This document shows positions 7,908 through 16,292 of a DNA stretch of 64,000 nt, one piece after another. The notes below the pieces were generated by a model that was not told where the DNA came from, ran no database searches, and worked only from the letters and a program-made list of their open reading frames with translations. Numbering within the stretch: the stretch's first letter is position 1; every line of letters begins with the position of its first letter. Origin of the DNA: OFTM10 sp964344055 (GTDB taxonomy: Bacteria > Actinomycetota > Acidimicrobiia > Acidimicrobiales > Aldehydirespiratoraceae). The translations under genes and the position numbers were made by a program. The stretch spans positions 37,619 through 101,618 of the forward strand of contig CAYFLT010000006.1 in assembly GCA_964344055.1 (NCBI GenBank), written 5' to 3'.

Positions 7908-7954
7908 GCAACAGTGTGTTGCGTTGATAATCGATATTCGCAACACTGTGTTGC
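7908..7954 (+). promoter_or_regulatory. Double palindromic operator around the MFS-tetR promoter
   Basis: Two perfect 15-bp palindromes, GCAACAGTGTGTTGC (7908-7922) and GCAACACTGTGTTGC (7940-7954), are spaced 32 bp centre to centre, about three helical turns. A good -10 hexamer, GATAAT (7925-7930), lies between them. The TetR regulator encoded at the end of this transcript is the obvious candidate to bind both and block the promoter. Confidence 0.7.
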
Positions 7955-7982
7955 ACTACCCCCTGAGCCGACGAGAGACCCC

Positions 7983-9528
7983 ATGACCGATTTCGATCCC
8001 GACGAGGGCCACCCGCGACGCTGGCTGATCCTCGCCATCCTCAACCTCTCGCTGGTGCTGATCGTCGCCAGCGTGAGCTCGCTCAACCTCGCCATTCCCA
8101 CGATCCAGCGCGAGCTCGATGCCAGCGCTTCGGAGCTGGTGTGGATCAACGCGGCGTACGCCCTGGTGTTCGCCGGACTCCTGCTTCCCGCCGGCGCCCT
8201 CGGCGACCGGTTCGGCCGCAAAGGGGCACTCCTCGCCGGCCTCGGGATCTTCCTGGTCTCCGCCCTGATCGCCACCTACGCCGACTCGCCCGAGCAGCTG
8301 ATCGTCCTGCGTGGGGCCATGGGCGTCGGTGCCGCGCTCACCATGCCGGCCACCCTGTCGATCATCACGGTGATCTTCCCCCTTGCCGAACGCGCCAAGG
8401 CCATCGCCATCTGGTCGGGCTTCGCAGGGGCCGGGGCCGCGATCGGCATCCTCAGCAGCGGCCTCCTCCTCGAGTCCTTCTGGTGGGGCTCGGTGTTCTT
8501 CGTGAACGTCCCCATCGCCGGGATCGCCTTCGTCCTCGGGGCCCTGTTCGTGCCCACCAGCCGGGACAGTGAGGAGCGGGCCCTCGACCCCGCCGGCAGT
8601 CTCCTGTCGATCGCGGGGCTCGGCGCCCTCGTCTACGGCCTGATCCAGGGCCCCGAGTTCGGTTGGGGCGATGGCGCGGTGATCGCGGCCTTCGTGGCCG
8701 CCGCGGTGTTCCTCGCCGGATGGGTCCGGGTCGAACTCGCACAGACCGACCCGCTCCTCGATCCCCGCCTCTTCCGGGATCCCCAGTTCTCCATGGGGAG
8801 CTTCTCGATCACCGCCGGGTTCACGGCCATGTTCGGCATGTTCTTCGTGTTGACGCAGTACCTCCAGTTCGTACTCGGCTACACAGCGCTCGAGGCCGCT
8901 GTCCGCACCCTCCCCTTCGCGGCCACCATGGTCGTCGTCGCCCCGAACGGCCCCCGGCTGAGTGCGAAGATCGGCGCCGGTCGCACGATGGCGGGGGGCA
9001 TGCTCATCGGCTCGGTCGGAATGGCCACACTTGGGATGATGGGCGCCGATTCGGGCTACGGGTCGATCGTGATCGCCATCATCCTGATGGCCTTCGGCAT
9101 GGCGCTCGCCTTCCCGGCCGGCACCGAGGCCATCGTCACGTCACTCCCGGAGAACAAGGCCNNNNNNNNNNGGTGTCGGCTCGGCGATGAACGACACCAC
9201 CCGGGAGGTCGGGGGCGCGATCGGCATCGCCCTCCTCGGCACCCTGCTCTCGGCCGGATACCGAAGTGGGCTGGGCGACGCGACCGAGGGGCTTCCCCCC
9301 AACGCCGCCGAAGCGGCCGAGGACAACGTGGGGGCCGCGCTGGCGATCTCCGCTCAGGTGCCCGGTGGCGAACAGCTCGCCGACGCCGCCCGCAACGCCT
9401 TCGTGGACGGCCTCCAGCTCGCCATGTTCGCCGCCGCCGCCATCGTGGCGGTCTCGGCTCTCATCGTCGGACGCTTCTTCCCTCGCGACCACAACCGGAC
9501 GGTGGTGGCCGAGCACTCCGCGCCGTGA
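7983..9528 (+). CDS. MFS drug exporter, DHA2 (14-TM) family, with assembly gap
   Basis: Proton-coupled efflux protein of the EmrB/QacA type. The start reads WLILAILNLSLVLIVASVSS, and the conserved motif of the first loop is GALGDRFGRKGALLAG. Motif C-like glycine-rich helices follow (FAGAGAAIGILSSGLLL). About 515 residues and 14 hydrophobic segments. The ten N bases at 9162-9171 break the frame: upstream and downstream halves are in different frames, so the true gap must be a multiple of three. The downstream half, from GSAMNDTTREVGGAIGIAL to the TGA at 9526-9528, is typical DHA2. Behind a double operator and overlapped by its tetR gene. Confidence 0.88.
9162..9171. other. Assembly gap (10 N) inside the MFS gene
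   Basis: Ten N bases. The reading frame changes across them, which shows that ten is not the true gap length; a length divisible by three restores the protein. Confidence 0.95.
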
Positions 9529-10076
9529 CCCCACCGGATCGTCGGGTCGAACAGACGCGGTCGACAGTTCTCGAGGCCACCGCGGCGCTGATCGTCGAGC
9601 ACGGCTGCGAACAGGTGACCATCGACGCGGTGGCCGAGCGGGCCGGTGTGGCCCGATCGACCGTCTACCGCAACTGGGAGGACCGCTCCGAGCTGTTCGT
9701 CGATGCGCTCGGTCACCTGGTGGTGATGCCGGACTTCCCCGACACCGGCTCGCTGGCCGGCGATCTCGCGCTCGTGGCGGAGCACCTCGCCTCCGCGCTC
9801 GGGAACGGGCCGTTGGGGCAGATTCTTCCGTCGCTCGCCAGCCTGGCCAACCGTGAGGACAAGGTCCGCGAGCGCCTCACCCAGCTGTGCAGCAGCCGTG
9901 AGGCGGTCACCCGCGAAGTGTTCGTGCGGGGCCTGGTTCGAGGGGAGATCGAGCCCGACGATCTCGAGGGTCGAATCGAGCGGTTCATCACCCCGTTCTT
10001 CGCCCGGCGGGTCCTCACCCACCGCCCTCTCGACGAGGAGTTCCGCGCCCGTCAAGTGGCAGCGGCCTGCCGCTGA
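9525..10076 (+). CDS. TetR/AcrR-family transcriptional regulator
   Basis: A 183-residue one-component repressor. The N-terminal helix-turn-helix is EQTRSTVLEATAALIVEHGC then VTIDAVAERAGVARSTVYRNW, which is classic TetR. The rest is the ligand-binding and dimer domain. The GTG start (9525) overlaps the TGA of the exporter gene as GTGA, so the two are translationally coupled and co-transcribed. This arrangement suggests it represses its own operon through the paired GCAACA-N3-TGTTGC palindromes upstream of the exporter, with an exported compound as inducer. The ligand is unknown. Confidence 0.88.
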   Translation: MTPPDRRVEQTRSTVLEATAALIVEHGCEQVTIDAVAERAGVARSTVYRNWEDRSELFVDALGHLVVMPDFPDTGSLAGDLALVAEHLASALGNGPLGQILPSLASLANREDKVRERLTQLCSSREAVTREVFVRGLVRGEIEPDDLEGRIERFITPFFARRVLTHRPLDEEFRARQVAAACR

Positions 10077-10103
10077 GGAGCCGGTGTCGTCGACCTCCGC
10101 CCC

Positions 10104-10118
10104 GATGGTCAGACCATC
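10104..10118. promoter_or_regulatory. Operator of the GntR/FCD regulon, upstream of the VOC gene at 10169
   Basis: GATGGTCAGACCATC is a perfect 15-bp palindrome. It is followed six bases later by a possible -10, GATAGT (10124-10129), and lies 50 bp before the start codon. The same palindrome occurs at 27646, 30030 and 30074. Confidence 0.7.
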
Positions 10119-10168
10119 AGTCCGATAGTAGGGTCGCGCCGTCGCCGCCGATTCTTGGAGGACCTGCC

Positions 10169-10705
10169 GTGAGCGAGCCGTATCCGAACATTCTCGTGTT
10201 CGTCGACTTCCCCGTGGACGACGTGGCCGCAGCCACCGAGTTCTACCGAGCCGTGATGGGCTGGGAGATCGAGGACCGCATCCCGGGTGTGTTCAACCGC
10301 ATCGTGCCCGGCCAGAACCAGAAGGTCGACGACGGGTCACAGGGCCCGAACGGCAACCTGCACATGGGCATCTCGCTGTCGGCCGACCCCCGCCCCGATC
10401 CTCGACCGCTCGAGGAGCGGGAGGGCCGCCACATGCACGACGGGGGCCGCACCACCCGGGCCTGGATCCTCGTCTCCGACGACGACGACATGGACGAGAT
10501 CATGGACAAGGCCGTCGCCAACGGCGGCACGGAACTCTGGCGTCACCACTTCTGGACCGAGTTCGGCGGCGCCAACGCCTCGTTCCGCGATCCCTGGGGC
10601 AACCAGCTCATGCTGTGGCAGCACCTCGAAGGCATGGAGCAGGACCCCGAAACCCACCAGCTCCTCGACGACTCCGCCCTCCCCGAAGGTTGGAGCATCG
10701 AATAG
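10169..10705 (+). CDS. VOC-superfamily (glyoxalase/dioxygenase-fold) protein
   Basis: A 178-residue protein with paired beta-alpha-beta-beta-beta units. The first is FVDFPVDDVAAATEFYRAVMGWEIEDR, cited here as separate segments VDFPVDDVAAATEFY and GWEIEDR. The second ends NASFRDPWGNQLMLWQH, the usual metal-ligand end with an aspartate/glutamate-type region. VOC proteins are dioxygenases, isomerases or lyases; the reaction here is unknown. GTG 10169 has a good ribosome-binding site (GGAGG). It stands alone behind the 10104 operator, and converges on the amidohydrolase gene, with a palindromic repeat between them. Confidence 0.78.
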   Translation: MSEPYPNILVFVDFPVDDVAAATEFYRAVMGWEIEDRIPGVFNRIVPGQNQKVDDGSQGPNGNLHMGISLSADPRPDPRPLEEREGRHMHDGGRTTRAWILVSDDDDMDEIMDKAVANGGTELWRHHFWTEFGGANASFRDPWGNQLMLWQHLEGMEQDPETHQLLDDSALPEGWSIE

Positions 10706-10740
10706 CGCGCAGTCACTCGCTGCGGGATCGCGCCACTACG

Positions 10741-10769
10741 TGTTTCGGGTGCCTGGCACCAGCGAAACA
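10741..10769. repeat. Dispersed palindromic repeat, copy A, between convergent genes
   Basis: The inner stem is GGTGCC-T-GGCACC (10748-10760), and outer arms TGTTTCG and CGAAACA pair around it. The same element, with few changes, is found at 29178-29212. It lies between the VOC gene and the converging amidohydrolase, so a bidirectional terminator or a REP-like element is likely. Confidence 0.7.
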
Positions 10770-10770
10770 A

Positions 10771-12171
10771 CTACCAGATCGGGTACTTGGCTTTGTCGGG
10801 GAGGCCGCTTCTGGCGGTGATGGCCTCGCCGGCTCGTTGGGCCGCGAGGTAGAGGCGTTCTTCGTCGACGGTGGTCATCGAGCCATCCTCCACCACGACC
10901 TTTCCGTCGACGACCACAGTGTGGACTCCTCGGCCGTCCGCGGACCACACCAGCTGGTTCATGACATTGAGCAGAGGCCGCCACTCCGGCCGGTCGGTGT
11001 CGTGGAGCACCACATCGGCTCGCTTGCCCGGTTCGAGTGACCCGATCTCGTCGGTCATTCCCATCGCGGCCGCACCGCCGATGGTGGCCATCTCGAACGC
11101 CTTCTCGGCCGGGAACATCTGGGGGTCCTGGCGGGCGTCCTTGAAGAGACCGGCCACGAGGTACGTGGCCCGCATCAGGTCCGAGTAGTTCGACGCGTTG
11201 TTGCCGTCGGTGCCGATCGCCACGTTCGTGCCGGCCATCACCATCTCCGGCATCCGGCCGACCTGGGTGACGCCGTAGCTGACCTTCAGAGCCGTCGTCG
11301 GACAGTGCGAGACGTGCGCGCCGGAGTCGGCGATCACGGCCATCTCCTGGTCGTCGACCTGCACACAGTGGGTCATCACCACATCGGGGCCGAGCACCCC
11401 GAGTTCGGCGAGATGGATCATCGGCCGGTGACCGAACTCGGCCACGAATCCCTCGGGGTCCAGCTTGGCCGGCGACATGTGGAAGCTCATGCCGACTCCC
11501 CGCTCGGTGGCCAGTTCCCGCGCGGCCTTCCACAGCGGGTCGGAGCAGGTGGTGTGGCCGACCAGGATCGACCAGGCGCCGAGGCGGCCGTCGGCCACCG
11601 AAGAGAAGTCGTCCAGCTGGCGCTGCAGGAACCCGATGGCCTCATCGGTGTCCTGCTTGTAGACGTCGGGCTCGGGTGGCAGGTCCCACACCCAGCGGCC
11701 GACCCGACCACGGATGCCGACGTCGACCAGGCCGTCGATCACCTCGTCGAGAAAGCGGATCGTGCCCGCTTCCAGGAACGTGGTGGTTCCAGACTTCAGC
11801 ATCTCCACCGCCGCGAGCTGTCCCGAGAGTCGCTCCTCCTCCTCGGTGTAGACCGAGTAGAGCGGGCACAACCACATGAACACGTTTTCCTCGAACGGGG
11901 TGTCGTCGGGGACATAGCCGCGGGTGAGGGGTTCGCCGGTGATGTGGATGTGGGTGTTGATCAGCCCGGGGGTGACGACGAAGCGGTTGCCGCCGACCGT
12001 TCGAACCGGTTCGTAGCGCTCCTCGAGATCCGCGGCCTTGCCGACCCCGACGATCTCGTTGCCCCGCACAGCCACCGCCCCGTCGCGGATGATGTCTCGG
12101 GTCTCGTTCATGGTGACGACGTACCAGCCCTTCACCAGCAGATCGACCGCCTCGGCGGTGGTGTCAGCCAT
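10771..12171 (-). CDS. Amidohydrolase, cytosine deaminase/TrzA-like, paralogue of 5640-7019
   Basis: A 466-residue amidohydrolase. Metal-site motifs are PGLINTHIHITGEPL (HxH), FHMSPAKLDPE, MTHCVQVDDQE and AIGTDGNNASNYSDL. As in its paralogue, the HxxE catalytic position reads HMSP, without glutamate. C-terminal IGSLEPGKRADVVL is standard. ATG 12171 is chosen because GAGAGGAG lies nine bases upstream; it overlaps the methyltransferase stop by eight bases. It is the last gene of the long minus-strand series that begins at the VOC gene near 27.6 kb. Ring-opening or hydrolysis of a heterocycle is the likely role, inferred from the importer and oxygenases upstream. Confidence 0.85.
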   Translation of the reverse strand: MADTTAEAVDLLVKGWYVVTMNETRDIIRDGAVAVRGNEIVGVGKAADLEERYEPVRTVGGNRFVVTPGLINTHIHITGEPLTRGYVPDDTPFEENVFMWLCPLYSVYTEEEERLSGQLAAVEMLKSGTTTFLEAGTIRFLDEVIDGLVDVGIRGRVGRWVWDLPPEPDVYKQDTDEAIGFLQRQLDDFSSVADGRLGAWSILVGHTTCSDPLWKAARELATERGVGMSFHMSPAKLDPEGFVAEFGHRPMIHLAELGVLGPDVVMTHCVQVDDQEMAVIADSGAHVSHCPTTALKVSYGVTQVGRMPEMVMAGTNVAIGTDGNNASNYSDLMRATYLVAGLFKDARQDPQMFPAEKAFEMATIGGAAAMGMTDEIGSLEPGKRADVVLHDTDRPEWRPLLNVMNQLVWSADGRGVHTVVVDGKVVVEDGSMTTVDEERLYLAAQRAGEAITARSGLPDKAKYPIW

Positions 12172-13264
12172 GAGTAGCGCTCCTCTCACGCGGCTTGGAG
12201 GCCACGAACGTCTGTTGGAAGCCGATCGGTTCGACGAGGCGCAGGGCTTCGAAGCCGGCGTCGACGAGCCATTCGGAGAAGTCCTTGTGGGTGAAGGTGA
12301 ATCCGCGCACCGTGCTCGCCATCATCGTGGTGCCCATCAGCACGGCATGCGGGTTGAACTTGCGCTCCATGTCGGGGAAGTAGTCGGCGAGCAGCACGCG
12401 GCCGCCAGGGGCGAGCGCATCGAAGGCGCGCTCGATCAGACGGCGAGCGCCTTCGGCCCCCTCGGTCCGGCACACGTGGCCGAGCACGACGATGTCGTAG
12501 GCATCGGACTCGATGTCGATGGTGTGGAAGTCGCCGGGCCGAAAGACGCACCGCTCGACCACACCGTGCTCGGTGGCCTTGCGGTGGGCCACGTCGATCA
12601 CCCCTGGGAGATCGTTGATCACGGCGGTCCCCGCCGGACATCCGCTGAGGATCGCGATCGCCCACGGAGCCCCGCCTGCGCCGAGGTCGAGCACTCGAGC
12701 GGAGGGGGTGGCCGAGTACCGGATCTTGAGATCGGCCCGGGTCGCGCAGCGGAACATGGTGGTGAACGTGCCCTCCACGAGGGGGACGTAGAAGGCGGCC
12801 GGATCGTCCTCGATCGGCGTGGCCGGTCTCCCGTCGCGGACGGTGGCGGCCAGCCGGGTCCAGTTCTCGTGCGGGCCCGGTGCGACGGGGACGAGCGACG
12901 CCATGGTCGCCGGGCCGTCGCTGACCAGATAACGCCTGGCCGTGTCGTTGAGCTCGTAGACGTCGACGAACTGGTCGAGCAGGCCCTGGGCCACGACTCC
13001 GTCGAGCAGGGACCGCAGATGATCCACCGGAAGTTCCATCTCGGCGGCGAGTGTGTCGACCTCGACCGGCCCGGTGCGCTGCAGGGTGTCGAAGACATCG
13101 AGCTCGAGCGCCGCGAGGAGGACGTAGTAGCGGCCCAGGCCCTCGATCGCGGCCCACACCGGAGCCGCTGCCGGCGGCTTGAAGTCGGTCCAGGGCCGGC
13201 CCGTGTGGGCCATGGTGTGCGTCTTCTTCAGCTCCGGATACGGCGGGTCCCGCGGTTCGTTCAT
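12164..13264 (-). CDS. SAM-dependent O-methyltransferase (plant-type/acetylserotonin-type fold)
   Basis: 366 residues. The N-terminal winged-helix dimerisation domain (YYVLLAALELDVFDTL, then LDGVVAQGLLDQF) and the C-terminal Rossmann domain (ARVLDLGAGGAPWAIAIL, FRPGDFHTIDIESDAYDIVVLG split as FRPGDFHTID and YDIVVLGHVCRT) are those of class I methyltransferases of the COMT/hydroxyneurosporene type. LAPGGRVLLADYF is motif III. Such enzymes methylate hydroxyl groups of small aromatic or heteroaromatic compounds; some relatives remove methyl groups instead. It is eight bases into the amidohydrolase gene and 16 bp after the dehydrogenase, clearly in the same operon. Confidence 0.8.
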   Translation of the reverse strand: MNEPRDPPYPELKKTHTMAHTGRPWTDFKPPAAAPVWAAIEGLGRYYVLLAALELDVFDTLQRTGPVEVDTLAAEMELPVDHLRSLLDGVVAQGLLDQFVDVYELNDTARRYLVSDGPATMASLVPVAPGPHENWTRLAATVRDGRPATPIEDDPAAFYVPLVEGTFTTMFRCATRADLKIRYSATPSARVLDLGAGGAPWAIAILSGCPAGTAVINDLPGVIDVAHRKATEHGVVERCVFRPGDFHTIDIESDAYDIVVLGHVCRTEGAEGARRLIERAFDALAPGGRVLLADYFPDMERKFNPHAVLMGTTMMASTVRGFTFTHKDFSEWLVDAGFEALRLVEPIGFQQTFVASKPRERSATHG

Positions 13265-13280
13265 CGCTCAGCTCACCGCC

Positions 13281-14315
13281 TCACGGCTTCAGCAGGATCT
13301 TCCCGAAGAAGTCGCTCGAGAGCATCTTGTTCTGCGCCTCGGCACCGTCCTCGAGCGCGAATTCCGAGTCGATCATCACCTCGAAGTCGCCGCGGCAGAA
13401 GGTGTCCCACAGGGGGCCCATCTCATCAGGACGGTAGGGGTCGGAGCCGATGATCGAGATGCCGGAATGGAAGACGTAGCCGAGGGACGGGATGGTGGCC
13501 TCGTCGCCCGAGGAGTTCCCACAGTTCACCAGCCGGCCGTGAATGCCGAGCGCGAACAGTGACGGCCCGAACAGGGCAGTGCCCACATGGTCGAACACCA
13601 TGTTCACCCCGGCTCCCTGGGTGAGCCCCCGGGCCCAACCGGCCACGTCTCCGGTGCGGTTGTTGAGGACGTGATCGGCGCCCAATTCGAGCGCTCGTTC
13701 GCACTTGTCGTCGGTACCCGCCGTCGCGAACACGGTGGCGCCCGCATGCTTGGCCAGCTGGATTCCGGCGGTCGACACGCCGGATCCGGCCGCGTGGATC
13801 ATCACCGACTCGCCTGCGGTGAGGTTCCCCACCTCGAAGAGTGCGTGGTTGGCGGTGAGGTAGCAGGTGGGGAAGGTGGCCGCGGCCTCGAGGCTGATGT
13901 GGTCTGGCACGGCGTAGCAGTGGCTCGCCGGCACCAGACACTTCTCCGCGTAGCCGCCGTCGACGGTGGCGCCGATGATCCCGAGGTCGCCGAACAGGTC
14001 GCCGCGACCGGCCAACTTCGAGTCGTCGGCCACCCCGGCAAGCGACGGATCGACGACGACCCGATCACCGACCGCGACGTCGGAGACCGCCCCACCGACC
14101 GCGGAAACCACCCCCGCGATGTCCATTCCCGCGATGTGGGGGTACCGGAACCCGGGCATCTGGAACCAGCCATTCCGCTGAACGACATCGAGTCGGTTGA
14201 GGGAGGTGGCGGCAACATCGATCACCACGTCGGCCGGACCCGGCTCGGGGTCCGGGACCTCGACGTACTGGAGGACTTCCGGGCCCCCCGCTTCGTGGTA
14301 CAGCAGTGCTCTCAA
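13281..14315 (-). CDS. Zinc-type/quinone-oxidoreductase-like MDR dehydrogenase
   Basis: 344 residues of the medium-chain dehydrogenase/reductase family. GroES-like N-terminal domain: MRALLYHEAGGPEVLQ, then IAGMDIAGVVSAVGGAVSD and VGDRVVVDPS. The nucleotide-binding domain has AGSGVSTAGIQLAKHAG, an AxGxxG-type loop. The cluster of four structural-zinc cysteines is absent, and the sequence is closer to NADPH quinone oxidoreductase-like members. Its role in the pathway is probably oxidation or reduction of an intermediate. Its start overlaps the aldo/keto reductase stop by four bases. Confidence 0.82.
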   Translation of the reverse strand: MRALLYHEAGGPEVLQYVEVPDPEPGPADVVIDVAATSLNRLDVVQRNGWFQMPGFRYPHIAGMDIAGVVSAVGGAVSDVAVGDRVVVDPSLAGVADDSKLAGRGDLFGDLGIIGATVDGGYAEKCLVPASHCYAVPDHISLEAAATFPTCYLTANHALFEVGNLTAGESVMIHAAGSGVSTAGIQLAKHAGATVFATAGTDDKCERALELGADHVLNNRTGDVAGWARGLTQGAGVNMVFDHVGTALFGPSLFALGIHGRLVNCGNSSGDEATIPSLGYVFHSGISIIGSDPYRPDEMGPLWDTFCRGDFEVMIDSEFALEDGAEAQNKMLSSDFFGKILLKP

Positions 14316-15337
14316 TTCCGGGTTCTCCTTCGTTCGGATCGGGCCAGGCCGGGAGGGGTCCAGCCGATGTCCGCGGGGTTGATCGTGTGACCGGGAGGGA
14401 CGACCTCGTCGATCGCGTCGAGCACATCGAGCGACAAGCGGACGTCGGCGGCACCGAGGAGGTCATCGAGCTGGGCCTCGGTGCGAGGCCCGAGGAGGGC
14501 CGCAGTGACCGCGGGATGCTCGAGGATCCACGCCAACGCCAGATGCGCGAGCGGCAGACCCGCCTCTGAGGCGATGGCCGACAGCGCCTCGACCGCGTCG
14601 AGCTTGGCTCCGTTGGCACCGTCGAAGTGGTCGGGGTTGGTGTGACCCCGGCTGCCCTCCGGTGCAGGATCGGCACGGGTGTACTTGCCGGTCAGCCAGC
14701 CTCCCGACAGCGGGCTCCAGCAGAGCACCCCGACATCCAGGTCCCGAGCGGTCGGGAGGACGTCGCGCTCGATGCCTCGGCACAGGATCGAGTAGGGCGG
14801 CTGTTCACTCACCGGCCCGTGCGCACCGGTTCGCGCCGCGATCCAGTGACTCCGGACCAGGTCCTCGGCGGGGAAGGTCGACGTGCCCCAGGCTCGGATC
14901 TTGCCCAGGCGGACCAGGTCGCTCAGAGCGCCCACCGTCTCCTCCAGTGGGACCTCCGGATCCGGACGGTGGGCCTGGTACAGATCGATGTGTTCGACCC
15001 CCAACCGGCGGAGGCTGTCGTCGACCGCCTGCATGTTCCAACGGCGCGAACTCCCGCGGCGGGTCGGGTCCGGGTCGTCACCCACCGGATGATGGAACTT
15101 GGTGCAGAGCACGACCTCGTCGCGACGGTGTCGGACGGCATCGCCGACGATCTGCTCGTTCTGTCCCTCGCCGTACATGTCGGCCGTATCGACGAGATTG
15201 ATGCCCGCATCGATCGCCCGGTTGATGATCCGATGGCAGGCGTCGAGATCGGTGTTGCCCCACCGGCCCAGCACCATGGTGCCCAGCCCGAACCCACCGA
15301 CGGTCAGTCCGGTGCGTCCGAAGGGCCGCTGCTCCAT
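14312..15337 (-). CDS. Aldo/keto reductase
   Basis: 341-residue NADPH-dependent oxidoreductase with a TIM-barrel fold. The catalytic tetrad is visible: Asp in NLVDTADMYGEG (with the Tyr of MYGEG), Lys in VLCTKFHHP and His in DLYQAHRPDP. The cofactor-binding C-terminal part includes GWLTGKYTR and ALLGPRTEAQLDDLLGA. Close relatives act on sugars, beta-subunit-like or aromatic aldehydes; substrate unknown. It lies between the ABC permease (14 bp away) and the MDR dehydrogenase (four-base overlap) within the island operon. Confidence 0.88.
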   Translation of the reverse strand: MEQRPFGRTGLTVGGFGLGTMVLGRWGNTDLDACHRIINRAIDAGINLVDTADMYGEGQNEQIVGDAVRHRRDEVVLCTKFHHPVGDDPDPTRRGSSRRWNMQAVDDSLRRLGVEHIDLYQAHRPDPEVPLEETVGALSDLVRLGKIRAWGTSTFPAEDLVRSHWIAARTGAHGPVSEQPPYSILCRGIERDVLPTARDLDVGVLCWSPLSGGWLTGKYTRADPAPEGSRGHTNPDHFDGANGAKLDAVEALSAIASEAGLPLAHLALAWILEHPAVTAALLGPRTEAQLDDLLGAADVRLSLDVLDAIDEVVPPGHTINPADIGWTPPGLARSERRRTRN

Positions 15338-15351
15338 CGCCTCCGACCCGC

Positions 15352-16287
15352 CTACTTCAGTCCGCGGATGAACGGTTGGGCCAATGCCGCGGGGGGCCGT
15401 ACCCGGCGGGCGAAGAGGGCCATGCCGAAGATCGTGACGAGGAACGGCAGGGCCTGGAGGAGCTCGGGGTTGATGTCGTACCCGAAGCCGGACACCGACA
15501 GTCGGAACGACACTGCGCCCGCGAAGACGATGCAGCCGGCCACGGTGCCCCGGAGCGTCCAGCCGCCGAAGATCACCGCCGCGATCGCGATGAACCCACG
15601 ACCACTCGTGATCGTGGGTTCGAAGCGTCCGACCTGGACGAAGATGAGATATGCGCCTCCGAGGCCGGCCGTGACGCCGGTGAGGTAGATCGATTCCCGG
15701 CGGCGACGGTTGACATCGATCCCAGACACGTCGGCTGACTGCGGATCCTCACCCGATGCTCTCACCTCGAGGCCCCAGCGGGTGCGGTAGAGGAGCCACC
15801 AGCAGACCGGCACCAGCGCGTACAACAGGAAGAACGGCCACGGCTGACCGAAGAGGGCCTCGCCGACGAGCGGAAGGTCGACCAGCAGCGGGATCTCGAA
15901 ATCGCTCGCCTTGCTCGTCTCGAGGTCGATCTCGCGGTCGAGGAAGGCCACCAGACCCAGCGCGAGGATGTTGAGCGTGAGTCCGACCACGAACTGATCC
16001 GCCACCAACCGGTGGCTCATTTCGGCTTGCACCCCCGCGACGATCACGCCACCGACGGCCCCGCTGACCAGCGCGATGACGACCGAACCGGTGATGTCGT
16101 AGCCGAGCGCGGCGGTGAACGCGCCGGCGATCAGCATCCCCTCGACGGAGATGTTGATCGTGCCGGCCCGCTCCGCGATGAGCTCTCCGCCCGCCGCGAA
16201 CAACAACAACCCCGCCGCCAACGCCGCGCCGATGTAGGTGGAGTCGCTGGTGAAGATCTCCCAGAGCGCGTCGAACAACCCTCCCAT
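15352..16287 (-). CDS. ABC transporter permease, nucleoside (BMP/RfuD-NupQ) type
   Basis: 311-residue inner-membrane permease with about 8-9 hydrophobic helices. RAGTINISVEGMLIAGAF near residue 40 is the signature of the branched-chain/sugar/nucleoside permease family, and GFIAIAAVIFGGW and the SGIDVNRRRR loop are typical of the nucleoside branch. It pairs with the permease at 16293-17378, with an ATPase and a BMP-type binding lipoprotein, to form a complete importer. Five bases separate it from the second permease. Confidence 0.88.
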   Translation of the reverse strand: MGGLFDALWEIFTSDSTYIGAALAAGLLLFAAGGELIAERAGTINISVEGMLIAGAFTAALGYDITGSVVIALVSGAVGGVIVAGVQAEMSHRLVADQFVVGLTLNILALGLVAFLDREIDLETSKASDFEIPLLVDLPLVGEALFGQPWPFFLLYALVPVCWWLLYRTRWGLEVRASGEDPQSADVSGIDVNRRRRESIYLTGVTAGLGGAYLIFVQVGRFEPTITSGRGFIAIAAVIFGGWTLRGTVAGCIVFAGAVSFRLSVSGFGYDINPELLQALPFLVTIFGMALFARRVRPPAALAQPFIRGLK

Positions 16288-16292
16288 CGGCG

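Noticed and set aside
7899..10076. One continuous 725-codon protein joining MFS and TetR
   Set aside because: The joint arises only because the 10-N gap shifts the frame; the true MFS end is in another frame and stops at 9528, and TetR starts at GTG 9525.
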